Part shown: piece after piece, positions 23,701-35,807 of the stretch
Position numbering within the stretch: position 1 is the stretch's first letter
Layout of the letters: every line of letters begins with the position of its first letter
Origin: Rhodamnia argentea
Lineage: Eukaryota; Streptophyta; Magnoliopsida; Myrtales; Myrtaceae
Length of the DNA stretch: 64,000 nucleotides
Assembly (NCBI RefSeq): GCF_020921035.1
Contig: NC_063150.1
Coordinates: 28,505,826-28,569,825, forward strand
Direction of reading: 5' to 3'
Translations under genes and position numbers: made by a program
Notes under the pieces: model-generated
What the model was told of the DNA's origin: nothing
The model's input: only the letters and a program-made list of their open reading frames with translations
Database searches by the model: none

Positions 23701-26700
23701 GCCAGAGGAAGAAAACAAACATGCCACATCAGAATTTATACCCTGTTATCACATCAACCAGGTTTTCAGGAGCTCCTACAGCAGTCAGGGCTGCTTGAAT
23801 TATCCGGAAGTAGAAACATCCAGACCAACTAGCATGTTCTGAAACCTACATAAAGAAGCACATTGCTTTCAATCAGACAGCCAAATTCCGGCTAAAAATT
23901 GAATCATTCATAATTCATTCTAATTTAGCCACTACACAATCCATTGTCTGCAGCGAATAAAGCGATACTCTGTTCTCCAATATAAAGCACCTTGATTACA
24001 ATACTGTTTCCTGAAAATACTGCAGCCAGCATTGGATTGAAGATGTTATGGAAAGGGTAGTTCCACGAGACAATTGCTCCTATAACACCATGAGGGTAGA
24101 ATTCCACTTTGGATCTTTTGTGAAGCATGGATCTACCTGAGGATCTATGAGAATTGCAATCAATCAGATGATCTGCAGTATATGCTTTGAAAAGTTGGCA
24201 ACGAATCTACAGAAGATCAGAACCATGTATTGGTTCTTTGAACTGATATGGCCATTTAACTTCAAAGATGTCAAAATCTTCATGAAATTGAGGATTATCA
24301 TAGTGTAACTAAAACAACACTACTACAGACCATTTCCAATGGCTTCAGAGAAGAGGGAGATGTGCCAAAGCTGTAACATAAATCGCTTTAGTTCCGCCAC
24401 TACAAGGGAGACATGAAGCTCACTTAAAACCAAGTGAGTTCACAGAAGGTTTCCACAAGATAAATTTTCGTGTATTTACCTGTACTCAGGCTTTAGCCAC
24501 TGCTCACCCTCTGAAAGAAGCCAAGTGATCTTCTCACAGGTTGTCATTATTTCTCCCAATGAAGCATCTACCATTGTCTTTCCAGTGTCACGCGATGAAA
24601 TCCTGTAGAAAGTATTTAAATATGAACATGCACAAGAAATAAAATTTCGGCAGAAAATGAACAGTCACAGAGAACCATATGGACAGCTCCGAAGAACCCA
24701 CAGAATGTAATGTACAAATAGATCATCTGGATGCAGATGAAACGCACAGTATTCCTAATCTAACACTTCGAATGAGGGATGCTTTGTTGGTCATTTCTTC
24801 TAACGAGCAATAAACAGTTGGTTGGGGTTCTATTCTTCACAATGCACACATTCGAAGCATGGAACTCAGACAGAAACATGAAAATTCTGCGATTTATCAG
24901 GATGACACCATCTAAATTCTAATTTGAAGCCAGAATCAATACAGATGCATGCACTTCATGGAATGACTTCCTTTCCTACAGGTAAGCTCTTGCCCTTACT
25001 CGCAGATAAGCTCTTGGTGATCAATAATATACTTCAATAGTATCCGTAGAAACTGACGTCTTTGCTTAAAGCTGCTTTTTGCCCATATTTTCTGAGCCTT
25101 TCTTGCTTGGGCAACACGCTCCTTCACCTGGAAATATATATACACAACAGTTGAAAATGTAATATCAGGGATGAGATGAGTACGCAAACGTTTCTGTTAC
25201 AAAGCACGGTATGCAGACATGGAAAAAGCCAACATATCACAAAGTTTTCTGATATTTTCATCAGTTAGACTGCCCGACTGAAAAACTGGCAACAGTTGAT
25301 GATAGATTATTCCAAAAGTAGGAGTACATAATCCACATATGTCCACTTAACAGGAAATATATCATGGAGAGATAAGCCAATCACTTACTTGTCCTGCCAT
25401 GTCAGCAAATGAAGGTATCACTTGAACGTAACATAGGATAAGGAAAATCAATTGCAGCACCAATATCATCGGTATTAGTTTAGCTCTTTCCTAAATGAAT
25501 TAAAGGGAGGATAAAGGCCTCCCCCCCTATAGGAGAAACAGCAAAACCAGAGCATTTACATAAAGGTGTCAAACAGGCTAACGGGGAGTATGATTCTGTC
25601 AAAATTTGGTAGAACTGTAGAAAAATCCAATTCAAAAAACTACAATGAGCTATTAGATGAGAAAAATAAAGCCATAGCCACAAGAAAAACTTTTACACTG
25701 CCCTGTATTCATTCAGTAAGATTGCATTAAAAGGCCCCAACCTCAGCTGTCGTGAGTGCTGGGAAATATCCCAAATATTTCATAGTAGCAGGTTCATAGC
25801 ACTGCACTTTCCTCTCAGCTTGCTGCGTCCTTCCCCTAGGAGGAACCTGCAAGTAGATCAGAGATTAAAAGAGACACAGCAAGAAGCTTCCTTCCTATGC
25901 TTTGAAAGTGTTTCCCATATAAATATTTTAGACAATCATATGGTGAGTCCTCCCAACAGCCAGAAAAGCGATACATCAGCAGGCTGCATTTGTTTACGCA
26001 TTCAGCAATTGCGGTAAGACAATCATGGATGTTTTACAAGCTCTAGGACAAGTAAATCGCAACTTGTTAATTACAGATATTTTAATAGACCAGAAGGTTC
26101 TTTCATTCTTTGAGGGAACTTCTTGCTCAGTAAAACGAAACACTAAAAAACGCCAGTATTCATGAGAAATAATCCATTGAAAAATGCCAGTTGCTCATGC
26201 ATTCAGCAGCTGCTGGAGATCAGTTACGGACGTTTCACCAACTCTACAACCAATCAATGCAGAACAAATGAGCTGAGCAAAGTGTAAAATGAACTGAAAC
26301 ATTAGCCCCAAGGCTCCATCAGTATCAGCATAATTGCAAGTACTCATCCAGCGACGCTGCATCTAAGCACATACATAACCTCACATAGATGAAGCTATTC
26401 TAGAACAAGTATCAGACAAACAAACTGACAAGGAAGAAATAAAATGATACTGGATATTATGCGTCGATCAGCAGCATTACAAGTACCAAACTACAAGTCC
26501 AGTCATACAGCCAATGATATCTCGAATTTAACAAAACGAAATATAACCAGCATTTCATAAGCTTCCATACATGAAATGGTGGAAGATGAGCAAATTCAGA
26601 TCGTTCCAGCTGATAACAACCTCTATAATAAGACAGACTTCACTCTACGCGTCAATCATCAGCACCGCAAGTCCAATAACACCTCCAATGACCGATATCT

Positions 26701-27075
26701 GAAGTATTCCTATCAAAACCTCATACAAATAAACCAAATAACAACCCGCATTTCCATGAGCTTACGTAAATGAAGCTGCTGTCCCGAGCCTGACCGCCGT
26801 CATCCAACACTGTCACGATTCAGCAAACGAAACATCACTCGATCGCTCGACGCGCAAGCGCATTCCAGCAAATCGCAAAACGCGCAGTAATCGCAGATAA
26901 CAAGCGCAGCAAAGGAATAAGAAAAGCGAGCCGAGGAAAGCTACGCGCGAGGAGAAGGAATACCGTCCGAGGCGTCGACCTCAATCGAAGGCACGTTGGG
27001 AGGAATGAGCATCAGCAGGAACCTGCAGAGGGCGTAAGCCAGCGCAAGAACGAGCAGAGGCCACCAGAATGCCAT
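20797..27075 (-). CDS. Aldehyde dehydrogenase family 22 member A1
   Basis: Fourteen exons on the minus strand: 27075-26964, 26809-26766, 25846-25742, 25127-25000, 24602-24480, 24144-23991, 23845-23742, 23664-23586, 23392-23297, 23161-23024, 22576-22361, 21943-21752, 21176-21033 and 20946-20797. They splice in phase to 594 aa, close to my memory of Arabidopsis ALDH22A1 (596). The N-terminus is a signal-anchor-like hydrophobic segment ([17 protein letters not shown]). NAD(P)+-dependent ALDH landmarks are present: PWNYPFHN-type SWNYPFHN, the glycine motif FVGSPGVGK, the general-base region ELGGKD and the nucleophile region [10 protein letters not shown]. The C-terminal [13 protein letters not shown] is conserved. 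The enzyme oxidises aldehydes to acids; ALDH22 substrates are poorly known, and secretory-pathway or membrane association is expected. Exon 2 is only 44 nt. A GA repeat lies in the promoter or leader. Confidence 0.95.
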
Positions 27076-27238
27076 GGGGATCGCAGAGGATCCGCGCAGA
27101 GGATCCGCCCAGAGAAGGCGTTAGGGTTTAGAAGATAGCTTTGCGAGCGCTGAAGAATCGGAGCACATGAAGGAGTGTCTTGAGTGTACGTGGGAAGTTG
27201 GAATATGTAAAAAAAAAGTCTAGTCCAGAGATCGCTCC

Positions 27239-27268
27239 GGGAGAGAGAGAGAGAGAGAGAGAGAGAGT
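27239..27268. repeat. GA microsatellite upstream of ALDH22A1
   Basis: About 14 GA units end roughly 165 bases upstream of the ALDH22A1 start codon. On the gene's strand this is a CT tract, common in plant 5' leaders and core promoters. Any regulatory role is inference. Confidence 0.7.
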
Positions 27269-27306
27269 CTGCTTTGTTCTTTGTATTTAATCGGCTTCCC
27301 TTTGCT

Positions 27307-28545
27307 CGGGATAAGTACGGTATAAGTGTCGTAACTTTTATATGGCGTTCATTTGAGTATCATAACTTTTAAAACGTTCATTTAAGTATCATAACTTTCA
27401 AAAATCATTTACGTAAGTGTCATCGCTAACGTGGACGTCGGAATCGCCGACGCAAACATTGGAAAAGCTAACATAGCGCCGGCGAATCGATTTTTTTGAA
27501 TATTTATGTACACATGGAAGTTTTCATTAAATTTTTATTTTTTTTTAGATTTTATTTTTCTGTTTTGTTAAATTATTGAATTTTTTTTTTTTAAAGAGAA
27601 ACCTGGACCCTCGCCGACGACCATCGGCCGCCCCAAGGGCTAGGGTCGGCTCGCCCCGGGGCGGCGACGCAGCGACCGTCGTCGGCTAGGGTGGTCCGAA
27701 TGTGGCAAGAAAGCAGTGGCAGCAGCAGATCGGGAGCAAGGGAAGCGGAGGTAGGGGAATTCAAACAGAGCAAGGGGAAGTTAGACTTGCACGGGCTGTT
27801 GACGACGGTGGGTCAAGTGGGGATGCTCAGTGGGTGAAGTTGGAGGTGTGAGGTGGTCGGATGGAGGCCGGGATAGCAAGCGGATGTAGCGACAAAAGCA
27901 AAAATGGAAGCTGCAGCAATGGTAGAAGCAGAATAGGGGTCGAGTTGTCGAGGCCGCTCGAGCCGGCTTGTGGCGGCGCTGGTGGTGGGGCGGCCGCTCG
28001 ACGAGGGTGGCCGATGGCCGTCGCGGCCTCGATAGCCGCACGAGAGGGCCACGCCCTCGCCCAGATCCGGCGAGGGCTTCGAGCCCTCGCGCACACTAGC
28101 CGAGGCCGCAACTGCCGTCGGCCGGGGTTGTCGAGGCCTCGCCGGCCTAGGGCGAGCCGACCTTGGCCCCCGGGCAGGCCAATGGTGGCCGGCGGCGACC
28201 CTCACCGACCACCACCAAGAAACCCGAGGGTTTCTCCTTTTTTTTTTGAAATATTAAATAACTAAAATAAAAATAAAAACATCAAAATGAATAAAAAAAA
28301 ATTCAGAAACTATTAAAAAATGTAAAGAAAATCCACGTGGCCCTAAAAAATCAATAAAATAATAGTAAAAAAGTCCACGTCAGCTTTTTCGGAAAAAATA
28401 ATACTCAATTGAATGCTTTTCCCCGGAATTGGCACTCACCTGAACTTTTTTGCTCCGATGTAGCACTTAAGTGAACATTTTAAAAGTTATGGCACTCAAA
28501 TGAATGCCGTACAAAAGTTATGGCACTTGTACTATATTTATCCCG
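27307..28545. mobile_element. 1.2-kb long-TIR element with GC-rich core, MULE-like
   Basis: The left end begins CGGGATAAGTACGG and the right end, reverse-complemented, CGGGATAAATATAG. The match continues at least 75 bp as degenerate copies of 'ataacttttaaaatgttcattt'. The flanks, 'ctttgct' before and 'ctttact' after, could be an imperfect target duplication of 7-9 bp. The core (27600-28240) is about as GC-rich as a coding exon and has overlapping Arg/Pro/Ser-rich frames on both strands, but no recognisable domain. Long TIRs, a TSD near 9 bp and a GC-rich core fit a non-autonomous Mutator-like or Pack-MULE element. The insertion ends about 230 bases upstream of the ALDH22A1 start codon. Confidence 0.65.
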
Positions 28546-30670
28546 CTTTACTCCTTTGGAGTTCTCTTTGTGATCGCCTCAAACTAAACTTAGATTAATC
28601 ACGATCATAAGTAGCAAAAAGGATAAATCGATAATAAGGAATCTCGACCGATGATTTTCACACATGCCTTGCTGGTGCTATTTTCATGACTTTGTATGGG
28701 GAAGATTCTTTTAGGGATCGTGTTAATAATGCCCTCGAGATATTTATTTGGCAAGTTTAATTTGAAATAATGCGATGCTCTCAATTAGAAAGCCCGGCTC
28801 GCTCAAAAGTTCCCTTATAAATTTTAGGAAAATTTTCAAAAAAAGGATCTAAAGTGCTATTGTTTTCTCAAATAAGGGCCTCAAGTAATCAAATTATTTC
28901 AAAAAAGGGCCTGGTCAAATGGCATTTTCGTCATGATCGTAAATTTTCTCAATAGATAAATCAGTTCTCATTTCTATTAGCCATTACGGTATACAAGTCC
29001 ATAAAGATAGATGACCAATACATTAACCATAAGCATTGGTAAATAACAATGTAGTTTGTATCGACAAGAAATTGTTATTATTCTATGAACTCGTAGTAAA
29101 TCAGTTTCTCTCTCTCTCTCTCTCCTTTTAATCATTTTGCCTTTAAATATTGAATTTCCAATGGAAGCCGTAGCCACAATTCTGCTATATGTCAGCATGC
29201 TCTACCTCGAATCAGTAAAAGCAAGTCGTAGCCAACCTCGAACCACGTAAGCTCATAATTGAAAACAAGTATTGCCAATGTCCGGATCGTGTGAGCCTAG
29301 TTCACATGATCGCTTGGTTCGATGGGGCACATCCAACTGTTCGTGGATCCTCACTCTAAGCTATGCTCTTTTGCCGATGCACGCACAATTTTGAGGCTTG
29401 GTTTTCGGATCCTATATCAGCTAATACTTGTGCAAAATTAATATTGTAATATATGGCCATTCAACCGTCCATGGATCCTCTCTCTAACCCATGCTCTTTT
29501 GACATGCACGCACAATTTTGATGATTGATTTTCGGATCTTATATCAGCTATCTACACTTTTGTATGTGAGATTAATGATGTATACGTCCATAAATCCAGC
29601 CCATTATTTTATTATTTAAGTCTCAAGTTCGGATTGATCGATCTCAACAAAATGCACGTCAATGATCCATTCCATGGACCAATCTCGTGTGCACGTATTT
29701 AACTATGATCACACATGGCGCCATGTGACAAGGCAACAAAAATTCCCCCGGTTAGATCTCTACCTATATTGCTAGTGGTCGGCCTACAAAGATATTCTAA
29801 AATAATATGCATGTACCCACAAACGCTCAACCTTCAACCGGGTTCACGGTGATATTAAGCACTCAATCGTCATCCTCCAAAGCTCACAAACCAAATCCAT
29901 AATCGATATCGCAAATCTATTTACAAAACAAGCATACAATCTTTCGCAGCTCAACTCATCCATCGAAATAGCTTTTGTAAATCATTTCACGAACACTTCT
30001 TGAATCATTTCGAATAACAAATATGACAATAAATATTCAATCCGAAGTTATTCATTAAAGAATTTATAAACATTCCTTTTCCTTTGAGAATAAAATATGG
30101 TAAGTATTCGCTTACTTTTATTTTCGAGTATTACTTTGAAATTCAACCCCGGACGATGACCTTGGTTTTGTTTAGTCGATGGTCGTTAGAAATCAAAACG
30201 CATGAAATTGAAGATCGTCTTTACTATTGTTCATGTCCATTTGGACAGGAAAAGGACCAATTTCTTCTTCTTCTTCTTTATTGTTCGAACGTTTTCGGCG
30301 GCCGGGACACGGACGGGTGACGTTGCACGACTTTTTCGCCTCAAAAAGTCAAATTTTCCCAAAAAGAAGAGGCGCCAAAATTTTGCTTGGGCATTCTCCA
30401 CACTAAAATTGACTACGCAAGTCATTAACGGGGAAGCGTTGACCGAATGGGTTTTTCCTTTTTTGCCCCTCCAATTTCGGGCACTAAAAAAATTGGAAAG
30501 CATCGTAATTGAAAGTGAAGTACGAGGAGAGGGTTTGAGTAAGAAACAAACTAAATATCACATGTGATAATGTGGTGGGGCAGAATGCATAAGGAACCAC
30601 TCAAACGACCTCGGGGGGCCCAAAATTCGGTTATCTTGCATTGCATTGCATTGCACCTAACTCTCCCCTT
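28546..30670. other. Gene-free, repeat-containing region
   Basis: No coding region is supportable. About 28800-28925 carries words ('aaaggatctaaagtgctatt', 'ctcaaataagggcct') related to the arms of the element at 2855-3512, so it is probably a fragment of a related repeat. A CT repeat lies at 29105-29124 and a two-unit tandem repeat at 29333-29550. The rest is AT-rich and unremarkable. Confidence 0.5.
29333..29550 (+). repeat. Two-unit tandem repeat, period about 128 bp
   Basis: Unit 1 starts with CCAACTGTTCGTGGATCC at 29333 and unit 2 with TCAACCGTCCATGGATCC at 29461. Both contain 'atgctctttt', 'gcacgcacaattttga', 'ttttcggatc' and end 'atatcagcta'. By eye the match over about 90 bp is well above 80 percent, with diverged spacers. 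It looks like an old local duplication. Confidence 0.7.
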
Positions 30671-30716
30671 CACTCCACCTATTTTTTTTTTTATTTTTGG
30701 CCAGACACTCCACCTA
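30671..30716 (-). repeat. Short poly(A)-tailed insertion with 11-bp target duplication
   Basis: CACTCCACCTA occurs at 30671-30681 and, identical, at 30706-30716. The spacer, read on the minus strand, is TCTGGCC followed by an AAAAATAAAA-type tail. The arrangement fits target-primed insertion of the extreme 3' end of a retroposon. Confidence 0.6.
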
Positions 30717-30779
30717 ATTTGAGCTCCTCCTTTTTTGCTATGATCAATCACTTTGTTCGCACTCAATTACAGTCGTTTA

Positions 30780-31564
30780 GGGCCTTTATGACAACGATTC
30801 TGATTCTTTGATTCTGTTCCCGGAAAAAAAAAAAAAAAGGGGGATGAGAAACATGTTTGATAACATAAACGATTCCGATTCTGTTTCTAAGAATAGTTTT
30901 GGAACAAAAATAAGAATAAAAAAATTTTGATTTTGGAAAAAATAATCACTTTTCAGAAATAATTTTTCTTTTGGTTTTGTGTTTTGAATGCGGGGATTGA
31001 ACAGGCTAAGGACACATATAATCAACATCCTTTCTTGAGTTTTATATTGTAATTGACCTATTCATTGTAGCCACGTTCAGCAATGGACTATTATACCATA
31101 TTAAAATTACTTATGAAAGGAAAAGTGAGAATTAAAAGGTAAATAGCTAAACTAATCTGCAATCACACACTAACCCAACATGATCTCTCTTTTTTTAAGC
31201 TCAAAATGACTCGTTATGATAAATAAATAAAAAATAGACGGAATAACATGAAAAAATGTTATATGCAATATGCAATATGTTATACAAAAAAATTGATATG
31301 AATTGATCTACAATTAATTTGAAATTTCACAGAGGAACTACGTAATTATTTGACTTAAATGACAAAAATTGAGAAAAGTAATTGTTCCCATCAATAGAAA
31401 AATTTTGTGTAATTGCCAAACACATTTCTATTCTAGAAATAAAAATTTTGTATAGTTATTAAACACGTTTTGATTCTCTGAAACTCATCCAGGGAACATA
31501 ATCGGAAAAAATCAATTATAATTAGAATCACTTTTTTGGATCAAAATCGTTGCTATGCAGGCCC
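30780..31564. mobile_element. PIF/Harbinger-type non-autonomous element, 785 bp
   Basis: The left end reads GGGCCTTTATGACAACGATT and the right end, reverse-complemented, GGGCCTGCATAGCAACGATT. TTA flanks both sides (30777-30779 and 31565-31567). Subterminal words 'gattctgttcc' and 'gattctaatt' continue the inverted repeat. The interior is AT-rich and has no transposase, so the element is non-autonomous. The ends differ from the 341-bp element at 19992 apart from the leading GGG. Confidence 0.75.
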
Positions 31565-32189
31565 TTATGCACCCTCTCTCTCATGGTCCACGAGGAATCA
31601 ACCATGCGATCACACTATGTCGTAGTCACGTGCTTGTAGTTTCTATACAAAAGTGTCATCCTCTATAGGAATTGAAAAAGTATTCGATCGACGGCGATAT
31701 CCATTTTTTTCGTGATTCGACAAAGAATAGATATTCCGACTATACAAGCAACTCCTCCCTCTCTCTATCTCTCTATAAAAATGATTTTTGTGTTCCCTCA
31801 ATGATGTGAGTTTATAGGGGTTCTGATTAGCACACGAAACGCGTTAGAATTAGGTACATAAACACACAGAAATAGATAGTAAATGCAAGAAAGAGAAATC
31901 AAGATCCACCCAAGATTTATCTCGATTCACCTTTAAATTATAACTATATCAAGCAAGAGATTTTACTACATGAACTCTATGTTATATCATATTACAACTT
32001 TATGTTACAACTCTCAATCACAAGAGAAATAAATTATATGTAATAGCAGTTATTTATACCCTCAAGCTCAAGCTCAAACTATAAAAAAGCCATATGACTT
32101 TTCGAGAGCTCTGCTCCTTTGAGATTCTCATCGGAGACGACTTTTCTACCGCACTTGCTCACCAAAAAGAGCGCTACCTCCGCATCTTT

Positions 32190-32459
32190 CTATTGACGAG
32201 AAGTATGAATCACATTTCTAATAAAATGGTCATGATATGCCATGTGATTATGTCGTGAATCCGCTTTGTGCGGTGTTAAATGCACGGCTCGAAATTTAGA
32301 AAGCGAAATTTCCGGTGAGAAGGGGGAGAAACCGTATGAGATAGGGACGGAAAACTCAATACGTCCCATCCGATCGGAAGCTTTAGGCGTCCTTTCGATG
32401 CCGTTCAGTACTTGACCTAATTGTCCAAATGACGACTTTTTGATAGGGACCATTTTCAA
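32190..32459 (-). other. Isolated 89-codon frame of uncertain origin
   Basis: An 89-codon minus-strand frame in an otherwise AT-rich setting. The DNA from 32270 to 32460 is more GC-balanced than its surroundings and contains GAGAAACCGTATGAGATAGG, faintly reminiscent of group II intron domain V or other organelle sequence. The predicted peptide matches no family I can name. A piece of organellar DNA moved to the nucleus is possible, and so is chance. I do not call it a gene. Confidence 0.25.
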
Positions 32460-33499
32460 GAGATGAGAGAGTTATGTGAATTGACGGATGATCCTATAGC
32501 TATCGTAGAAAAACCGTCAGTTTTGGACCGTTGATTTAAAAGCTCCTTTGGATTAATTTTTCATTCAAACATTTTAAATCTTTTTCTAAATCTCGCATCT
32601 CTTGCTCGATTCAAAACACCTAAAACTATTCGAAATATGCAAATATTGACATGCTCTTCGTACAATTTTTTTTTGTAGGATTTAGATTATTGTTTTCATT
32701 TTCATATTTTTTTTAGGAGGAAGTGAAAAGGAGGGGGGAATGTTTTTTTTTTTTTTTGCTTATGTCTAAGCATTATGTAAATCACATTGACAGAAATTTG
32801 GAGTCCAAAAAAGTATTATACCCTTTAAAGTAGAACCTGCCGTTGAACCCAATCACCGGTTGATAGACAATATACACGAGATTGCTTTTAATTTCGATCT
32901 AATCATGTCAAAGACTATATAAGATAGAATGACATCTCGATTCTCTATCTACCCATTTCGAAACATCAGCAAACAATTAAACATCGAAAGGTACGATGCT
33001 TCATCATATTTTCGAATAGTTCGAAACTTCGTATCGGAAGGTATCTGACTTTCGCAACATGAAACTACGGAAAAAAAAAAAAAACCTGTCCGAACCATCG
33101 ATATTTTCACATTTAAGAATTTGATCTCTATGTCGATCGGCAACCTTACAAACCAAAATGTCTAGATTCTTTATTTTGTGGGAGTACAAGGAAGATGGAA
33201 AAAGAGCGATGTGGAAATGTTGGTCGCGCACCGCTCCGGTCCAAACCTTAAAAAACAAGTAATGTGTGAGGCGCTGCGCCGATCTCATGCGGACAATTAA
33301 ACAATTGTTGGGTTGGAGGGGTTAGGCGCGGGTGAATTGAATTATTTGTATATGTACGTTCAAAGGTTAAATGTGGCTTAGCTTAGCGTAGGGGATTGGG
33401 AACAATTATTTTATAGAGGCAAAAAGATTAAAAAAAAAGTTAATATTTTGAGGCGGCTAACCACATTAGACCTAATAAAAATTAGGACGGGTGCGTTTG

Positions 33500-33690
33500 C
33501 TCCATGAAAAATCACCAGTTTGGAAAACATGTTCCTAACATGATATCTTGTACCGCTTATAAAATGAAGAAATAAAAAATATTTATAGCATCGATAGAAA
33601 TATTTGGTTATATATAAATATCGATGTTGAAAAGATTTTAATGAATGAGATTAGATGTATTAGTATCAAACAGTTTAATTTTCTAAATGA
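33500..33690. repeat. Possible AT-rich MITE fragment, copy C
   Basis: The words 'taccgcttataaaatgaa', 'aaaaaatatttatagcatcg' and 'aaatatttggtta' match the interior of the copies at 8908-9090 and 4180-4425. I could not find convincing paired ends, so this may be a truncated copy. Confidence 0.4.
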
Positions 33691-33968
33691 CAACAAACAT
33701 TTGCATTTTCAATTGTCCATGTTGACCGCACATTGACAATCCTGCCATGTATTGGAATCCTTTTTGACCCTTTCCTTCTGAGAATTATTTGACCAATATA
33801 GAGACCACGATTTGGAGCGAGGCCACTTTCTTTGAATTGGCATTCGATGAGTTGCTATTACAAAAATAGCATTCCACACGTGTTTTGCGTTTTTATAACT
33901 ATCTTTCTTGCAAAAGGACAAACAAAAATCGTCTACACCAAGATTGTATAATCTTTGTCTGTTCGCAA

Positions 33969-34454
33969 GGAAAAGTATAAAAAAAAGTACTAAATCTATT
34001 GCACTAGTATCAATTTAGTCTTCTTCTTTTTTTTTTTTATTGTAGCCGGTGAGAATCGCGATCCTCGCCTAAGCCATTGTCGATCATTGTGAGGGTAGCC
34101 CTCGTCCCGCCACGAGGGTTGAGTCCCTGCCCGGCCGGGAGGGTCAAGCCCTTGCCAGATTTGGCAAAGGAAACCCTCACCTAGGCGAGACTCAACCCAC
34201 TCGGCTTGGGTCGGCCTCGACCCTTGCAGTTGGCGATGGGCAGCCACAATGTGAAAAAAAGAAAAAATATTAACAAATTTAAAATTTATTCACATCAACA
34301 CCGGTCGTGTCACTTAGGACGATAGATGGTTGCGTCCGTGTCAATAATTTTCAACCGAAGTTCGCAGGATACGCCGAATTGGTACCAATACAAAATATTT
34401 ATGACTAAATTTGTATTAATGCAATAGGTTTGTGACTTTTTTGGTACTCTTTCC
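33969..34454. mobile_element. 486-bp inverted-repeat element with GC-rich core
   Basis: About 50 bp at the left end pair with the right end: shared landmarks, after reverse-complementing the right side, are 'gaaa-agta', 'aaaaaagt', 'ctattgca' and 'aatttagtc'. The core 34040-34240 is GC-rich with words such as GAGGGT and TCGGC, in contrast to AT-rich arms. It resembles the element at 27307-28545 in organisation, though not in end sequence. No protein is encoded. Confidence 0.6.
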
Positions 34455-35579
34455 ATTTGTTGGCCAAATCCCGCCCTCCCTAAAAAAAAAAAAATCACGA
34501 GTTATTGCCCGAAACATTAATATCCCGGTTTTTCGAATGGCCTTAAAAAATTCATGAACTTTTACTTGAAAAAAAAATCATTTTTATCCATGAAAGCTAA
34601 CTTGGCACATGATGGTATGGTTAATGGCACGGACGTGTACAAAAAGACACGTCCGTAAGAGCCACAAGATGCCTGTTGAGTTGCGTATTTCAAAGTTTTG
34701 TACGTCGGGTAAATTAAGATCGTATACGACTAATATTACATATAATGAGCAAAAACATTCTCAAGATCTAGGCTAATAAATTGAACCGAGCTGAAAGATC
34801 ATACGTACGAAAATTCACCTTCTAGGTCACTAATTTCTCTCTCTTTATCAATTGCCCAATTAAGATCGAATCCGATATAAGAAAGAAGAAACTTGGAACG
34901 CCTCAATCAATTCTTCGCTTAATGGGCACGCAAATCTCGCTCAAACTTTTATGGTAATTTCATCTTTTCACCTCACGAGAGAAACCCACGTACAATCTAG
35001 TTGAACATTATTATGGAAATTAACCTTTCTTTTAATTCGTTCATCTCTCTCTCTTTACGAACTATTTTTTTTTGGTTTGTTTTGTTTTGTGTGTGTTGTT
35101 GGGTTGGGGGGGCGGCGGCGGCGGTTGGTTGGGCGGCGTGGTGGTGTGCGGGGTTCTGGCTCTAAGAACTAGTTCAATTGCCATTTCTTTGGGTGGGGGT
35201 TAGACCTAGTTCATTTAATTACTACGCCTTCACGTACACGATTACTTCGATAAATGGAAAAGGCGTTTGATTAATTACACGAATTAAATCCGAATGGGGA
35301 CATGAAGCTGCTCGTCGTACCCGACATTTCAATGCGCCAAAAAATGTAGGAGACCAGAGGATCCTCAGATCGACACGCACGCACGCACGTGTTGGGGGCG
35401 GGGACCACGCCCCACTCGACATCGTGCCCGTTCAGCGATGCACGTCGTCATCCTTCAACGGTCTCAACTCGGATGGATGTAACCCGAACCACCGCCGGGT
35501 AGCAATCATCGCGACGCGTAATACAGCCGCTCGCAAATAGCCAGGAGCTTTGATTCTCCGAGACCTTCTTTGATAATTT
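34455..35579. other. Gene-free region with a G/T-skewed tract
   Basis: No supportable gene. From about 35066 to 35155 the plus strand is almost free of A and C: GTTTTGTTTT, a run of seven G, then GGCGGCGGCGGCGG and G/T mixtures. This is strong local strand asymmetry with several G runs. Around 35320-35540 the DNA is GC-balanced but has no convincing frame. Confidence 0.5.
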
Positions 35580-35765
35580 GAGCTGTGTTTATTTCATAAA
35601 AGGTGAATGATTAATAATTATTCATATTCTCATGTAAAAATAAATAGACGAAAGCGTGAAAACTACTTTCTTCGTCTACGGAAATATCGAGCCATAAATT
35701 ATCTTTGATAGTGAAAACATTTCGGATAAGTTAATTATTTCCATCAATACAAGTGGTCGTTTTTA

Positions 35766-35807
<42 letters not shown>

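Larger units (their letters stand above)
31565..33968. other. Gene-free region
   Basis: AT-rich DNA with no supportable gene. It holds the unusual frame at 32190-32459 and a MITE-like block at 33500-33690, both listed separately. Homopolymer runs occur at 32740-32757 and 33070-33083. Confidence 0.5.

Noticed and set aside
27813-28265. Several Arg/Pro-rich frames of up to 134 codons on both strands
   Set aside because: They are frames in the GC-rich core of an inverted-repeat element, overlap each other on both strands and show no domain.
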